From Herbiconiux sp. VKM Ac-1786 (GTDB lineage Bacteria; Actinomycetota; Actinomycetes; Actinomycetales; Microbacteriaceae), in assembly GCF_015350805.1 (NCBI RefSeq), contig NZ_JADKSG010000002.1, forward strand, positions 620,001 to 684,000: a DNA stretch of 64,000 nt, read 5' to 3'. Shown here piece after piece: positions 28,127-39,742 of the stretch. Made by a program: the position numbers and the translations under genes. The notes beneath the pieces are model-generated. The model saw nothing but the letters and a program-made list of their open reading frames with translations. It ran no database searches and was not told the DNA's origin. How positions within the stretch are numbered: the first letter of the stretch is position 1; each line of letters starts with the position of its first letter.

Positions 28127-29038
28127 TCAGCCCCGCAGCCGGCCCGCCGCGTCGAGCCCCACGGCGTCGAGCATCGCTGCCACGACACGCTCCTCGCCGT
28201 CGAGCGTCACGAGGGGGTCGCCGTGCACGAACACCCTGATCTGGGCGGCCGCCTGGTGCACGAGCATCGCCAGCCCGGGCACCGCGAGGCTGCCCGCCTC
28301 CTGCCAGATCGTCGCGAGCTCGCTCGGCCACGGGTGGTAGGCCACGTCCAGGATGCTCGAGCTGCGCGGTGCCGCGGCGTCGACGAAGTTCACACCCACC
28401 CCGACCCCTCCGGGCAGCGTGCTGATCGTCAGGTCGGGCTCGATCAGCCGCATCCCCGGGTCATGCAGGGCCACCACCTCGGTGCTGAGCCCGGCGGCCC
28501 GGGCCGCGTCGACGACCGAGCCGGCCTTGCCGGGGCTCCGCAGCACGACATCGGCGTGCTCGGCACCGAGCTGGGCCACGGCGACGGCGGCCGAGCGCGC
28601 GGTGGCCCCGGCGCCGACGATCATCACCCGGCGGGCCCGGGTCACCCCCGCGCGTTCGAGCGCCTGCCGGATGCCGTGCACGTCGGTGTTGAAGCCGCTG
28701 AGCGCGCGCCGGCCGTCGTGCTCGGCGACGAGCACGGTGTTCACGGATCCGCTCGCCTCGGCCACCGCGTCGACACTCGACAGCAGCGGCCGGATCGTCT
28801 CCTTCAGCGGCATGGTGAGCGAGAGGCCGCGCCACTCGGCCGTGAGGCCGTCGATGAAGGCGGGCAGCGCATCCGTCGTCACCTCGTGCGCGTCGTACTG
28901 CCAGGGCAGCCCGAGCGCGCGGTAGGCGGTGCGGTGCAGCAGCGGCGACCGCGAGTGCGCGATCGGTGAGCCGAGCACGCCGAGGCGCCGCTCGCGCGTC
29001 AGCTCATCGGCCTCGTCGCCAACGAACGTCTCGGACAC
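28127..29038 (-). CDS. aroE: Shikimate dehydrogenase
   Basis: NADPH-dependent reduction of 3-dehydroshikimate. 303 residues. Shikimate-binding SPIAHSRSPLLHR, catalytic Lys in LTMPLKETI and Asp in FNTDVHG are present; the Rossmann loop is VGAGATARSAAVAV. A 36-base gap separates it from aroC, and only six bases separate it from mltG upstream, so it belongs to the alaS-ruvX-mltG-aroE-aroC chain. Confidence 0.96.
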   Translation of the reverse strand: MSETFVGDEADELTRERRLGVLGSPIAHSRSPLLHRTAYRALGLPWQYDAHEVTTDALPAFIDGLTAEWRGLSLTMPLKETIRPLLSSVDAVAEASGSVNTVLVAEHDGRRALSGFNTDVHGIRQALERAGVTRARRVMIVGAGATARSAAVAVAQLGAEHADVVLRSPGKAGSVVDAARAAGLSTEVVALHDPGMRLIEPDLTISTLPGGVGVGVNFVDAAAPRSSSILDVAYHPWPSELATIWQEAGSLAVPGLAMLVHQAAAQIRVFVHGDPLVTLDGEERVVAAMLDAVGLDAAGRLRG

Positions 29039-29044
29039 CGGTCG

Positions 29045-30490
29045 CTACTCGACGTCGGGGTGGGCGGCCCACCAGGCCTGCAGGCGCTCGACCGCGGCCG
29101 CGTGCTCGTCGGCGGTGGTCGAGAAGACGGTCTCGCCCGTGTCGAGGTCGACCGTCACGAAGAACATCCACGGGCCGTCGGCCGGGTTCAGCGCCGCGTT
29201 GATCGCGTCGTCGCCCGGGTTCGCGATCGGGCCGACCGGCAGGCCGGGGTAGTAGTACGTGTTGTAGATGTTGTTCGGGTCGTCGCGCTCGGCCTGGGTG
29301 GTCTCGACCCGGCTGTGGCCGGCACCGTAGGCGACCGTGGCGTCGGACTCCATGTTCCAGCCCTGGTCGAGGCGGTTGGTGAAGACGCGGGAGACCTTCG
29401 CCATGTCCTCGACGCTGCCGGCCTCCTTCTGGATGAGCGCGGCCAGCGAGAGCACGCGGAGACGGTCGTCGGGGGCGACCCCCGCGGCGTCGAGCGACTG
29501 GAAGGTGCGGTTCACCATGGTGGTGATCATGTCGGTCGCGGTCTCGCCCGGCTGGAACACGTAGGTGGCCGGGAACAGGAAGCCCTCGATGGTGGGGGCG
29601 TTCGCCGGCACGCCGAGGGCGGCGTAGTTCGCGCCCACGGCCTGGAACTCCTCGACCGGGATGCCCGTGACGTCGGCGAGCTCCTGGTAGATGCCCTTGG
29701 CGCTCGAGCCCTCGGGGATGGTGACGGTGAAGTCGACCTTGGAGTCGGGGCTCTGCAGCGCGTCGAGCGCGGACTGAGCGCTCATCTTCTCGGCCAGGCG
29801 GAAGGTGCCGGCCTGGAAGACCGGTGCCGGGTCCTGGTCGAGCAGCAGCTCGTAGAAGGCGCGGGAGCTGGCGATGACGCCCTGCTCGGCGAGGTTGTCG
29901 CCGATGGTCTCGCCGACGTCGCCGTCGTTGACGACGAACATCACCTCGCCCTCGCCGCTGCCCTGGTAGTCGTCGGCCGAGGGGCTGCCGGCGATCAGGC
30001 TCTGCACCTGCTCACCGAAGACGTTCCAGACGAAGACGCCTGCGCCGGCGATCAGGCCGACGATGACGACGAGCACGATGACGGGGGTCACCCAGCGGCG
30101 TCGACGGCGTTCGCGCGGGGGGCGACCGCCACCGGAGGAGCGGCGCCCGCCGGAGCCGCCCGAGCCACCGGAGCCGCCCGAGCCGCCGCCGGATCGGCCT
30201 GAGCCACCGCCCGAGCCGCCGAAGCCGCCCGATCCGGAGCCACCCGAGCCGCCGAAGCCGCCCGAGTCACCACCCCGGGCCGGTTCGTCGCCGAGCCCGA
30301 AGTGCTCGATGCCCACGTGCTCGACGTCGTCGTCGGCGGTGCGGGTCGAGGAGCGCGGGCTCGAGGCGGCCGGTTCTGCGGCCTGTCTGGCCGCCCGCCG
30401 GGGCGATTCCGCGGGGCTCGGCGGCGTCGCCGGCTCCTGTCGGAAGAACTCGGCGAACGGATGGTCCTGTGCGGGCTGTCGGTCAGTCAC
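29045..30490 (-). CDS. mltG: Endolytic murein transglycosylase
   Basis: Inner-membrane lytic transglycosylase thought to cut nascent glycan strands and set their length. 481 residues: a disordered cytoplasmic N-terminus, a Gly/Ser-rich stretch (about residues 72-124), a basic anchor RRRRR, one transmembrane helix near residues 130-155, then the extracytoplasmic YceG domain with the catalytic Glu in LAALIQKEAGSVEDM and the YYYPGLPVGPIANPG motif. The GTG at 30490 was chosen for its AAGGAAAAGG Shine-Dalgarno; it overlaps ruvX by eight bases. The low-complexity linker is far longer than in E. coli MltG. Confidence 0.93.
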   Translation of the reverse strand: MTDRQPAQDHPFAEFFRQEPATPPSPAESPRRAARQAAEPAASSPRSSTRTADDDVEHVGIEHFGLGDEPARGGDSGGFGGSGGSGSGGFGGSGGGSGRSGGGSGGSGGSGGSGGRRSSGGGRPPRERRRRRWVTPVIVLVVIVGLIAGAGVFVWNVFGEQVQSLIAGSPSADDYQGSGEGEVMFVVNDGDVGETIGDNLAEQGVIASSRAFYELLLDQDPAPVFQAGTFRLAEKMSAQSALDALQSPDSKVDFTVTIPEGSSAKGIYQELADVTGIPVEEFQAVGANYAALGVPANAPTIEGFLFPATYVFQPGETATDMITTMVNRTFQSLDAAGVAPDDRLRVLSLAALIQKEAGSVEDMAKVSRVFTNRLDQGWNMESDATVAYGAGHSRVETTQAERDDPNNIYNTYYYPGLPVGPIANPGDDAINAALNPADGPWMFFVTVDLDTGETVFSTTADEHAAAVERLQAWWAAHPDVE

Positions 30491-30983
30491 TGCCTTTTCC
30501 TTGACTCGGGTCGAGGAGGATGCCGGGGGGTCTGTCGGTGGCACGCTCGCTGTCGAGGGCATGTTGAAGGAGTATAACCGCGGCGACCTGATCGATCACG
30601 GGGCGGGAGCTCTTGGTGTTCCGGCCGTTCCGGTGCAGGGCGGCCTGGGCCGAGACGGTGCTCAGCCGCTCGTCGATCATGCGCACCGGGCGGCCCGAGG
30701 CCGCGAGAAGACGGGCGGCGAAGTCCCGCGCATCCTGGGTCGAGGCGGTCTCGGAACCGCTCATCGACAGGGGCAGGCCGACCACGAACTCGAGGGCGTC
30801 GAGCTCGTCGGCGATGTCCAGGATGCGAACGACGTCGGGGCTCGGTCCCGTCTCGGGCACCTCGCCCGGTGCTGTGCGCGGCACGGTCTCGATCGGCGTG
30901 GCGAGCATGCCGTGCAGGTCGGTGCGGGCGACGCCGATGCGGGCCCTGCCCACGTCGACGCCGACCCGCACCCCGCTGCGCAT
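30483..30983 (-). CDS. ruvX: Putative pre-16S rRNA nuclease / Holliday junction resolvase YqgF
   Basis: 166 residues with the RNase H-like fold. The N-terminal GVDVGRARIGVA carries the first catalytic Asp; VVGLPLSMSGSE and IDERLSTVSAQ carry the remaining conserved positions. The ATG at 30983 follows the alaS stop by two bases; a TTG at 30989 that overlaps the alaS stop (TTGA) is an alternative. The alaS-ruvX-mltG-aroE order is conserved in actinobacteria. Confidence 0.94.
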   Translation of the reverse strand: MRSGVRVGVDVGRARIGVARTDLHGMLATPIETVPRTAPGEVPETGPSPDVVRILDIADELDALEFVVGLPLSMSGSETASTQDARDFAARLLAASGRPVRMIDERLSTVSAQAALHRNGRNTKSSRPVIDQVAAVILLQHALDSERATDRPPGILLDPSQGKGSD

Positions 30984-30985
30984 GC

Positions 30986-33676
<2,691 letters not shown>

Positions 33677-33776
33677 GGGTGGAGTGGTGTTCCCGGTTCG
33701 GATCGGCACGCTGGGGTCGGCGCGCGGTTCGGATCGGCAGGAGCCTCCGGCGGACGGCCGGGCCCGTGCCGGAGTG

Positions 33777-33986
33777 CTACTTGGAGAGCTTGTCGCCCGC
33801 GTCGGAGATGGCGTCGCGCAGCTCGGCCTCGCGCTCGCGGTAGCCGTCGACGAGCGAGTCGCCGAACTCCTTGGTCTTGCGGTCGAGCTCGGAGAAGAAC
33901 TCCTTGCCGCTCTTGGTCTGGTTCACCTGGTGGGCGACGGCGAAACCGACGCCGATGCCGATGACGAGCCACAGGATCTTCTTCAT
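33777..33986 (-). CDS. Small single-pass membrane protein, function unknown
   Basis: 69 residues. MKKILWLVIGIGVGFAVAH forms a short N-terminal membrane segment, followed by a charged helical tail KSGKEFFSELDRKTKEFGDSLVDGYREREAEL. GAGGAG precedes the ATG at good spacing; the 15-residue in-frame extension upstream lacks support. It lies between the DUF948 gene and alaS on the same strand, a conserved actinobacterial position. The helical, amphipathic tail suggests an oligomer or membrane-surface role. No known activity. Confidence 0.75.
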   Translation of the reverse strand: MKKILWLVIGIGVGFAVAHQVNQTKSGKEFFSELDRKTKEFGDSLVDGYREREAELRDAISDAGDKLSK

Positions 33987-34044
33987 TGCGTTCTCCTCGT
34001 TCGTTCCGGGCGCGCGACGGCGCCCGTTCAAGCCTCCGTCAAGA

Positions 34045-34479
34045 CTATCGCTTGGACTTCTTGGGCTTCTTCGTCGTCTTCGTGGTCTTCGAGGTCTTCG
34101 AGCCGGAGACGACGTCGTCGGCCTCCTTCGCGGCGCGGAGGCTGGTCAGGCCGGCGCGCACCGCGGCGCTGAAGCCCGCGAGGCGGATCAGCGGGCCGCC
34201 GACGGAGGCCGCGAACAGCGCGACGAGCGACGTGACGTTGCCCGTCACCTCCTCGACGTTGCGGGTGATGACGTCGACCCGGGCGAGCTGCTTGTTCGCC
34301 TCCTGCACTGTGACGGTCGACTCGGCGAGGATCGGCGTGATGCCGTCGCTGACGTCCTTGATGGAGTCGCGGGTCTGGTCGAACACGCCGCCGAGCTTCA
34401 GCAGGGGCACGGCGATCAGGCCGACCAGCACGGCGAACACTCCGGCGGCGATCAGGCCTGCGATATCTCCACCGGTCAC
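34045..34479 (-). CDS. DUF948-domain membrane protein
   Basis: 144 residues. The N-terminal helix AGLIAAGVFAVLVGLIAVPLL is transmembrane, followed by a long heptad-like region (FDQTRDSIKDVSDGITPIL through ITRNVEEVTGNV) typical of DUF948, and a Lys/Thr-rich basic C-terminus SKTTKTTKKPKKSKR. The start is the GTG at 34479, five bases after AAGGAG; a longer reading to 34536 was rejected. The function of the family is not established. Confidence 0.85.
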   Translation of the reverse strand: MTGGDIAGLIAAGVFAVLVGLIAVPLLKLGGVFDQTRDSIKDVSDGITPILAESTVTVQEANKQLARVDVITRNVEEVTGNVTSLVALFAASVGGPLIRLAGFSAAVRAGLTSLRAAKEADDVVSGSKTSKTTKTTKKPKKSKR

Positions 34480-34523
34480 GGTGACTCCTTCAGGAAAGCG
34501 ACCCGGGCGGGGCCGGATACGAC

Positions 34524-34556
34524 GAGAGCGGGCCACCCTGTGGGCGACCCGCTCTC
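34524..34556 (-). terminator. Hairpin after rpsD
   Basis: Perfect nine-base arms GAGAGCGGG (34524-34532) and CCCGCTCTC (34548-34556), with a further inner CCAC/GTGG pairing. It lies 23 bases past the rpsD stop in the gap before the DUF948 gene. No T-run follows, as is common for terminators in high-GC actinobacteria; it could also be an mRNA-stabilising hairpin. Confidence 0.6.
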
Positions 34557-34578
34557 TAGTATGTCGTGACTCGTGCTG

Positions 34579-35208
34579 CTAGCGGCCCGAGTAGTACTCG
34601 ACCACGAGCTGGACCTCGCAGGTCACGGGGACCTGCGCGCGCTTCGGGCGGGCGACGAGGCGCGCCTGGAGCTTGTCGAGCTCGACCTCGAGGTAGGCCG
34701 GGGTCTTCGGGAGCAGGTCGATGTGACCACCGGCGGCGGCGACCTGGAAGGGCTCGGTGCCCTCGGAGCGCTGCTTGACGTGGATCATCTGGCCCGGCTT
34801 CACGCGGAACGAGGGACGGTCGACGAGCTGGCCGTCGACGAGGATGTGACGGTGCACGACCATCTGACGGGCCTGCGCGGTGGTGCGGGCGAAGCCGGCA
34901 CGCAGCACGAGGGCGTCGAGGCGCATCTCGAGGAGCTCGACCAGGTTCTCACCGGTCAGGCCCTTCGCGCGGCGGGCCTCTTCGAAGGCGATGGTCAGCT
35001 GCTTCTCGCGGATGCCGTACTGGGCGCGCAGACGCTGCTTCTCGCGCAGACGGACGGCGTAGTCGCTGTCCTGCTTGCGCTTGGTGCGGCCGTGCTCACC
35101 GGGAGCGTAGGGGCGCTTCTCGAGGTACTTGGCCGCCTTCGGGGTGAGGGGGATGCCGAGCGCCCGGGAGAGGCGGGTCTTGCTGCGCGTACGCGACTTG
35201 GTAGCCAC
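34579..35208 (-). CDS. rpsD: 30S ribosomal protein S4
   Basis: 209-residue primary 16S rRNA-binding protein. RTRSKTRLSRALGIPL at the start, PGEHGRTKRK, and the S4 RNA-binding domain MRLDALVLRAGFARTTAQARQMVVHRHILVDG are clear. No zinc cysteines, so this is the Zn-independent type. GTG start with AAGGA six bases upstream. It is encoded alone here rather than in the alpha operon, as usual in actinobacteria. Confidence 0.98.
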   Translation of the reverse strand: MATKSRTRSKTRLSRALGIPLTPKAAKYLEKRPYAPGEHGRTKRKQDSDYAVRLREKQRLRAQYGIREKQLTIAFEEARRAKGLTGENLVELLEMRLDALVLRAGFARTTAQARQMVVHRHILVDGQLVDRPSFRVKPGQMIHVKQRSEGTEPFQVAAAGGHIDLLPKTPAYLEVELDKLQARLVARPKRAQVPVTCEVQLVVEYYSGR

Positions 35209-35420
35209 TTACGTCCTTTCGTGAAAATTCTGAATAGTTGGGATGGTGTGCGCCGTTGCGCGCGTCGATGACTGCACCAGTCGCATACCGCGACAATAGA
35301 TTCAGAGGGTGTCGCCGGGCGGTTCGGCTAAAGAACGCGGCCCCGTCATCGAACATCGATCGGCAGCCGCTCCGAAATGACGCTGATTAGGCGTCTACGA
35401 GAATAGCACAGCGGATGCCG
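35209..35420 (-). promoter_or_regulatory. rpsD leader / upstream region
   Basis: A 212-base non-coding gap that is distinctly less GC-rich near rpsD. It contains a perfect five-base-arm hairpin (GTCGC/GCGAC, 35280-35294) and several TANNNT hexamers (for example TATTGT and TATTCT on the minus strand), but no pair with a good -35. An S4 autoregulatory site would be expected here by analogy with other bacteria; I cannot identify one by eye. No ORF worth calling. Confidence 0.4.
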
Positions 35421-36830
35421 TCAGCCCGGCGTTCCCCGCGTGATGTCGCGGAGTTTCGCGAGCCGCGCCGAGACCTCCCGCTCGTGACCGTGGTCGGTGG
35501 GGTCGTAGTAGACCTTCCCGGTCAGTTCGTCGGGCAGGTACTGCTGCCTGACGACCCCCACGTCGCTGTCGTGCGGGTACTTGTAGCCCTTGCCGTGGCC
35601 GAGCCGCTTGGCGCCGGCGTAGTGCGCATCGCGCAGGTGCTTGGGCACCCGCCCGAAGTTGCCGGCCTTGACGTCGGCGATGGCCGCGTTGATGCCCAGA
35701 TAAGCCGCGTTCGACTTCGGTGCGGTGGCGAGGTAGACCACCGCCTCGGCGAGCGGCAGCCGTCCCTCGGGCATGCCGATCATCTGCACGGCCTCGGCCG
35801 CGGCCACCGCGATCGGCAGCGCCTGCGGGTCGGCGATGCCGATGTCTTCCGCGGCGAGGATGATGACCCGCCGCGCGATGAACCGCGGGTCCTCCCCCGC
35901 CTCGAACATGCGGGCGAGGTAGTGCAGCGAGGCGTCGACGTCGCTGCCCCGCACCGACTTGATGAAGGCGCTGATCACGTCGTAGTGCTCGTCGCCGTTG
36001 CGGTCGTAGCGCAGGAGCGCCCGGTCGACCGACTGCTCGAGCACCTCGGGGGTGATGACGGGCAGCGGATGCTCGTCGTCCTCCTCCTCGTCCTCGTCAT
36101 CGTCATCGTCCTCGTCGCCGTCGTGGCCCGCGGCTCCCGCACCCTCCGCGGCCGCCAGCGCCGTGCCGGCCGACGCCTCGAGCGCCGTGAGGGCACGGCG
36201 GGCGTCACCCGAGGCCATGCGGATGATGGCGGCGCGCGCCTCGTGGTCGAGCTCGACCGTGCCGGCGAGGCCCCGCGCATCCGTCACCGCACGATCGATC
36301 AGCACACCGAGGTCGTCGTCGGTGAGCTGCTCGAGGGTGAGCAGCAGGGAGCGCGACAGCAGCGGTGAGATGACGGAGAAGGAGGGGTTCTCGGTCGTGG
36401 CCGCGACCAGGATGACCCACCCGTTCTCGACGCCGGGCAGCAGCGCGTCTTGCTGGGCCTTGGTGAAGCGATGGATCTCGTCGAGGAAGAGCACGGTCGA
36501 CAGGCCGTAGAGGTCGCGGTTGCGGAACGCGTCCTCCATCACCTGCCGGACGTCTTTCACGCCGGCGGTGACGGCCGAGAGCTCGACGAACTTGCGGCCC
36601 GAGGAGTGGGCGATGGCCTGCGCGAGCGTGGTCTTGCCCGTGCCGGGCGGCCCCCAGAGGATGACCGACACGGAACCCGCCGCACCGGTGCGGTCGGTGG
36701 CGAGATTGACGAGGGGGGAACCGGGCCGCAGGAGGTGGCGCTGACCGGCCACTTCGTCGAGGCTTCTGGGGCGCATGCGCACCGCAAGGGGGACCGCCCC
36801 GGAGTGGAGTCCCGGTTGCTGAAGAGCCAT
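35421..36830 (-). CDS. rarA: Replication-associated recombination ATPase RarA/MgsA
   Basis: 469-residue AAA+ clamp-loader-like protein acting at stalled forks. Walker [15 protein letters not shown] near residue 60, Walker [11 protein letters not shown], and the C-terminal tetramerisation region [16 protein letters not shown] are present. An unusual acidic insert of about 17 consecutive Asp/Glu-rich residues (residues about 236-253, nt 36070-36123) interrupts the middle of the protein. The ATG has no Shine-Dalgarno; TACCCT lies six bases upstream, so the mRNA is probably leaderless. Confidence 0.95.
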   Translation of the reverse strand: MALQQPGLHSGAVPLAVRMRPRSLDEVAGQRHLLRPGSPLVNLATDRTGAAGSVSVILWGPPGTGKTTLAQAIAHSSGRKFVELSAVTAGVKDVRQVMEDAFRNRDLYGLSTVLFLDEIHRFTKAQQDALLPGVENGWVILVAATTENPSFSVISPLLSRSLLLTLEQLTDDDLGVLIDRAVTDARGLAGTVELDHEARAAIIRMASGDARRALTALEASAGTALAAAEGAGAAGHDGDEDDDDDEDEEEDDEHPLPVITPEVLEQSVDRALLRYDRNGDEHYDVISAFIKSVRGSDVDASLHYLARMFEAGEDPRFIARRVIILAAEDIGIADPQALPIAVAAAEAVQMIGMPEGRLPLAEAVVYLATAPKSNAAYLGINAAIADVKAGNFGRVPKHLRDAHYAGAKRLGHGKGYKYPHDSDVGVVRQQYLPDELTGKVYYDPTDHGHEREVSARLAKLRDITRGTPG

Positions 36831-36834
36831 GCGT

Positions 36835-36846
36835 CTAGGGTACTGT
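36835..36846. promoter_or_regulatory. Overlapping divergent -10 elements of rarA and the cyclophilin gene
   Basis: On the minus strand TACCCT (36842-36837) is followed by six bases and the rarA ATG, predicting a leaderless rarA mRNA. On the plus strand TAGGGT (36836-36841) and TACTGT (36841-36846) are -10 candidates for the cyclophilin gene, giving a leader of about 40 bases with a GGAGG. The two promoters would share bases and may compete. No clear -35 on either strand. Confidence 0.45.
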
Positions 36847-36890
36847 GATGGGCCGACAGCGCCCGGCGGATCGATGACACTGGAGGACCT

Positions 36891-37697
36891 GTGGCACCCA
36901 GCAACCAGGAGCGTGCTGCTCGTGAGGCCCGCACCCGTCTGCGCGAGTACCAGGCTCGGCAGCAGGCGCACACCGAGCGCATCCGCCGCCGCACCCGCGA
37001 CAACGTGATCGCGGCCGTCGTGGTGGTCGTGCTGATCGCCGGGGTGACCGCCGCGCAGCTGTTCTACTTCAGCGGCGGCCCGGGCGCCCCCGCGGCTTCG
37101 TCGGCCCCCACCTCGACGCCGGCCGCCACCGACGCGCCGGACGACGCCGCCGAGGGCCAGAACACCGGCGACGTGCCCGCCTCGAGCATCGCCGAGGGCC
37201 GCGACTGGACCGGCACGATGACGATCAACGACGTCCCGCTGGGCATCACGCTCGACGGCGCCGCTGCCCCGCAGGCCGTCTCGGCCTTCATCTCGCAGGC
37301 GCAGTCGGGCTTCTTCACCGGCACCTCCTGCCACCGCCTCACCACGAGCGGCATCTTCGTGCTGCAGTGCGGCGACCCGACCGGCACCGGAACCGGCGGC
37401 CCCGGCTACGAGTACGGCCCGGTCGAGAACGCCCCCGCCGACGACGTCTACCCCGCCGGCACGCTCGCCATGGCCCGGCAGGGCGGCAACGGCTACAGCA
37501 TGGGCAGCCAGTTCTTCATCGTCTACGACGACTCGACGATCCCCTCCGACGCCGCGGGCGGCTACACCGTGCTCGGGCAGATCACCTCGGGGCTGGATCA
37601 GCTCGACTCGTCGGTGATCGCCGCCGGTGCCGTCGACGGTGCGCCCGACGGCAAGCCCGCCGCGGCGGCCGTCATCACCGACGTCACCGTCCAGTAG
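36891..37697 (+). CDS. Membrane-anchored cyclophilin-type peptidyl-prolyl isomerase
   Basis: 268 residues. Arg-rich cytoplasmic N-terminus, one transmembrane helix near residues 42-62, a Pro/Ala/Thr-rich linker, then an extracytoplasmic cyclophilin domain from about residue 105. Catalytic positions are visible: Arg in [21 protein letters not shown], and the substrate groove [10 protein letters not shown]. No lipobox is seen, so it is a signal-anchored rather than lipoprotein form. Start GTG with GGAGG. Likely assists folding of exported proteins. A cyclophilin beside relA is the usual arrangement in actinobacteria (Rv2582 in M. tuberculosis). Confidence 0.92.
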   Translation: MAPSNQERAAREARTRLREYQARQQAHTERIRRRTRDNVIAAVVVVVLIAGVTAAQLFYFSGGPGAPAASSAPTSTPAATDAPDDAAEGQNTGDVPASSIAEGRDWTGTMTINDVPLGITLDGAAAPQAVSAFISQAQSGFFTGTSCHRLTTSGIFVLQCGDPTGTGTGGPGYEYGPVENAPADDVYPAGTLAMARQGGNGYSMGSQFFIVYDDSTIPSDAAGGYTVLGQITSGLDQLDSSVIAAGAVDGAPDGKPAAAAVITDVTVQ

Positions 37698-37732
37698 CCC
37701 ACCACGGCCGGTGCTCGGGGCGTCCCGTGCTC

Positions 37733-37738
37733 TAGGCT
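37733..37738 (+). promoter_or_regulatory. Candidate -10 element of the DUF349 gene
   Basis: TAGGCT lies 38 bases before the GTG at 37777, leaving a leader of about 30 bases containing AGGATGG as ribosome binding site. No good -35. Weak call. Confidence 0.3.
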
Positions 37739-37776
37739 TGTGGCCGTACTCCAGACATCGTCGACAGGATGGTTCC

Positions 37777-39006
37777 GTGACCGATTCAGATCAGCACCCG
37801 TGGGGGCGAGTCGACGACGACGGCTCCGTCTACGTCCGTGAGGCCGAGGGCGAGCGTCTCGTCGGCCAGTACCCCGATGGCAGCAAAGAAGAAGCGATCG
37901 CTTATTTCGAGCGCAAGTTCTCCGACCTCGCCGGGCAGGTGACGCTGCTCGAGCAGCGCGCCAAGCGCGGCGCCCCGGCGGCCGACATCGCGAAGACCGT
38001 CAAGTCGCTGTCGGCCTCGGTCGCCTCGGCCAACGCCGTCGGCGACCTCGCTGCCCTGCAGAAGCGCGTCGAGGCGCTGAAGTCGACGGTCTCGGAGATC
38101 ACCGAGAAGCAGTCGGCCGAAGACAAGGCGCTGGTCGACCAGGCCATCGTCGACCGCACCGCGATCGTGGTCGAGATGGAGACCCTCGCGGGTCACGACC
38201 CGGCCAAGGCGCAGTGGAAGAACGTCACCGCCCAGATCGACGAGCTCTTCGGCCGCTGGCAGAAGCATCAGCAGGAGGGCCCGCGGCTCCCCCGCGCCGA
38301 GGCCGGCGAGCTGTGGAAGCGGTTCCGTGAGGCCCGCACCTCGCTCGAGACGCAGCGCAAGGCGTTCTTCGCCGAGCTCGACCAGGTGCACCGCGACGCG
38401 CGCACGCGCAAGCAGGCGCTCGTCGAGCAGGCCGAGGCCCTCGAGGCGCGCGGCTCCGACGGCATCCCCGCCTACCGCGACCTGCTCGCGCAGTGGAAGG
38501 CCACCGGCCGCGCCGGCAAGAAGTACGACGACGCGCTGTGGGACAGGTTCAAGGCCGCCGGTGACGTGCTCTACTCCGCCCGCAGCGAGGTCGTCGCCCG
38601 CGACGAGACCGAGTTCGGTGAGAACCTCACCGCGAAGCTCGCGCTGCTCGAGGAGGCGGAGCCGCTGCTGAAGGAGACCGACCGCACCAAGGCGCGCGAG
38701 GCCCTCATCTCGATCCAGCGTCGCTGGGACGAGATCGGGAAGGTGCCCCGCGATCAGGTCAAGCCCGTCGAGGATCGCCTGCGCCGTGTCGAGGCCGCCG
38801 TGCGCAAGCTCGACGAGGAGCACTGGAGCCGCAACAACCCCGAGAAGAAGGCCCGCAGCGAAGGCCTCGCCTCGCAGCTGACCGGCGCCATCGACAAGCT
38901 GCAGCGCGAGATCGACGACGCGAAGTCGGCGGGCGACACGAAGAAGGTCGCCGAGCTGCAGGAGGCGCTCGACGCGCGCAAGGTCTGGCTCGACGCCCTG
39001 GGCTGA
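37777..39006 (+). CDS. DUF349-repeat protein
   Basis: 409 residues, almost entirely charged alpha-helix with predicted coiled coils. DUF349 repeats are recognisable by their WK/W-x-x-I/L pattern ([25 protein letters not shown], and [25 protein letters not shown]). An acidic N-terminal segment ([18 protein letters not shown]) precedes them. GTG start at 37777. The family is widespread in actinobacteria next to relA; its molecular role is not established. It is followed by a strong terminator hairpin. Confidence 0.88.
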   Translation: MTDSDQHPWGRVDDDGSVYVREAEGERLVGQYPDGSKEEAIAYFERKFSDLAGQVTLLEQRAKRGAPAADIAKTVKSLSASVASANAVGDLAALQKRVEALKSTVSEITEKQSAEDKALVDQAIVDRTAIVVEMETLAGHDPAKAQWKNVTAQIDELFGRWQKHQQEGPRLPRAEAGELWKRFREARTSLETQRKAFFAELDQVHRDARTRKQALVEQAEALEARGSDGIPAYRDLLAQWKATGRAGKKYDDALWDRFKAAGDVLYSARSEVVARDETEFGENLTAKLALLEEAEPLLKETDRTKAREALISIQRRWDEIGKVPRDQVKPVEDRLRRVEAAVRKLDEEHWSRNNPEKKARSEGLASQLTGAIDKLQREIDDAKSAGDTKKVAELQEALDARKVWLDALG

Positions 39007-39026
39007 TCTCCTCCTCCACCGGCACG

Positions 39027-39073
39027 AAGGCCGGGTCGTTCATCCACAGATTCCGGATGCGCGACCCGGCCTT
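39027..39073 (+). terminator. Terminator after the DUF349 gene
   Basis: Perfect 12-base arms (39027-39038 and 39062-39073) flank a loop that itself contains a CATCC/GGATG pairing; CTTTCCC follows on the plus strand. It begins 21 bases after the DUF349 stop and ends 26 bases before the next start. Confidence 0.7.
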
Positions 39074-39098
39074 TCCCGTCTCCTGGCACCATCGGGGC

Positions 39099-39683
39099 AT
39101 GCCACCCTCGCTGCCCTTCCTCCTCGGCCCCGCCGAACTTCCGCTGGCCGAACTCCACGCCGCACGCCTCGACGGCGAGCTCGTCGGAGTCGGCGACCGC
39201 TTCTCGCCCCCCGACATCGCGCGAACGGTCGACGTGCGCGGAGCGCGCGAGTTGCGGGCGCTCGCCCTGTTCCCCCGGCTGCCCGCCGGCCTCGTCGTCG
39301 AGCGGCGCACCGCCGCGTGGCTGCACGGGGCCTGGGCGGCGCCGCCCGCGCCGCTCGAGCTGTGCGTGCGGAGCGATCACCGGGTGCGCGTGAGCCCCGA
39401 CGTCGCGTGGACGTTGCGTCAGGCCGTGCTCCCGCCCGACGAGCTGGTCGTCGTGCGCGGGGTGCTGGCCACCTCGCCGCTCCGCACCGCGCTCGACCTG
39501 CTGCGGCTCCCGCCCGACGGAGCCTTCGACGGCCGGCACCGGAGCGCGGTGGTCACGCTCCTGCTGATGGGGCCCCGCGGGCGCGCCGAGGCCGAAGCCG
39601 TCCTCGACCGCTCACCTCACCTGCCGCACAAGCAGCGGGCGCTCGACCGCCTCCACGCTCTGGAGCGCCTCGTGCCCACCTGA
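39099..39683 (+). CDS. AbiEi-antitoxin-like protein
   Basis: 194 residues. The pattern VVERRTAAWLHGAW, then LELCVRSDHRVR, then VVRGVLATSPLRTALDLLRL resembles the C-terminal part of AbiEi-type (type IV) antitoxin-like proteins common in Microbacteriaceae. The usual N-terminal winged-helix region is not obvious and no AbiEii nucleotidyltransferase toxin lies beside it. An in-frame ATG at 39057 is possible, but it lies in the preceding terminator hairpin, so 39099 is preferred. Family assignment is tentative; solitary homologues are frequent and of unknown function. Confidence 0.55.
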   Translation: MPPSLPFLLGPAELPLAELHAARLDGELVGVGDRFSPPDIARTVDVRGARELRALALFPRLPAGLVVERRTAAWLHGAWAAPPAPLELCVRSDHRVRVSPDVAWTLRQAVLPPDELVVVRGVLATSPLRTALDLLRLPPDGAFDGRHRSAVVTLLLMGPRGRAEAEAVLDRSPHLPHKQRALDRLHALERLVPT

Positions 39684-39742
39684 GCGGGGTCGCCGCGCCC
39701 GCCGCCGCGAGCTCGAGCGGTCGGTGACCCCGCGAAGTCGGC

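Noticed and set aside
30120-30280. CRISPR-like repetitive DNA
   Set aside because: The repeats are irregular GCC/GGA-type units encoding a Gly/Ser linker within mltG, without spacers or regular periodicity.
33717-33972. Minus-strand reading of about 184 residues spanning alaS start and the small membrane protein gene (33418-33972)
   Set aside because: It reads out of frame across two supported genes and an intergenic gap, with no domain or ribosome binding site.
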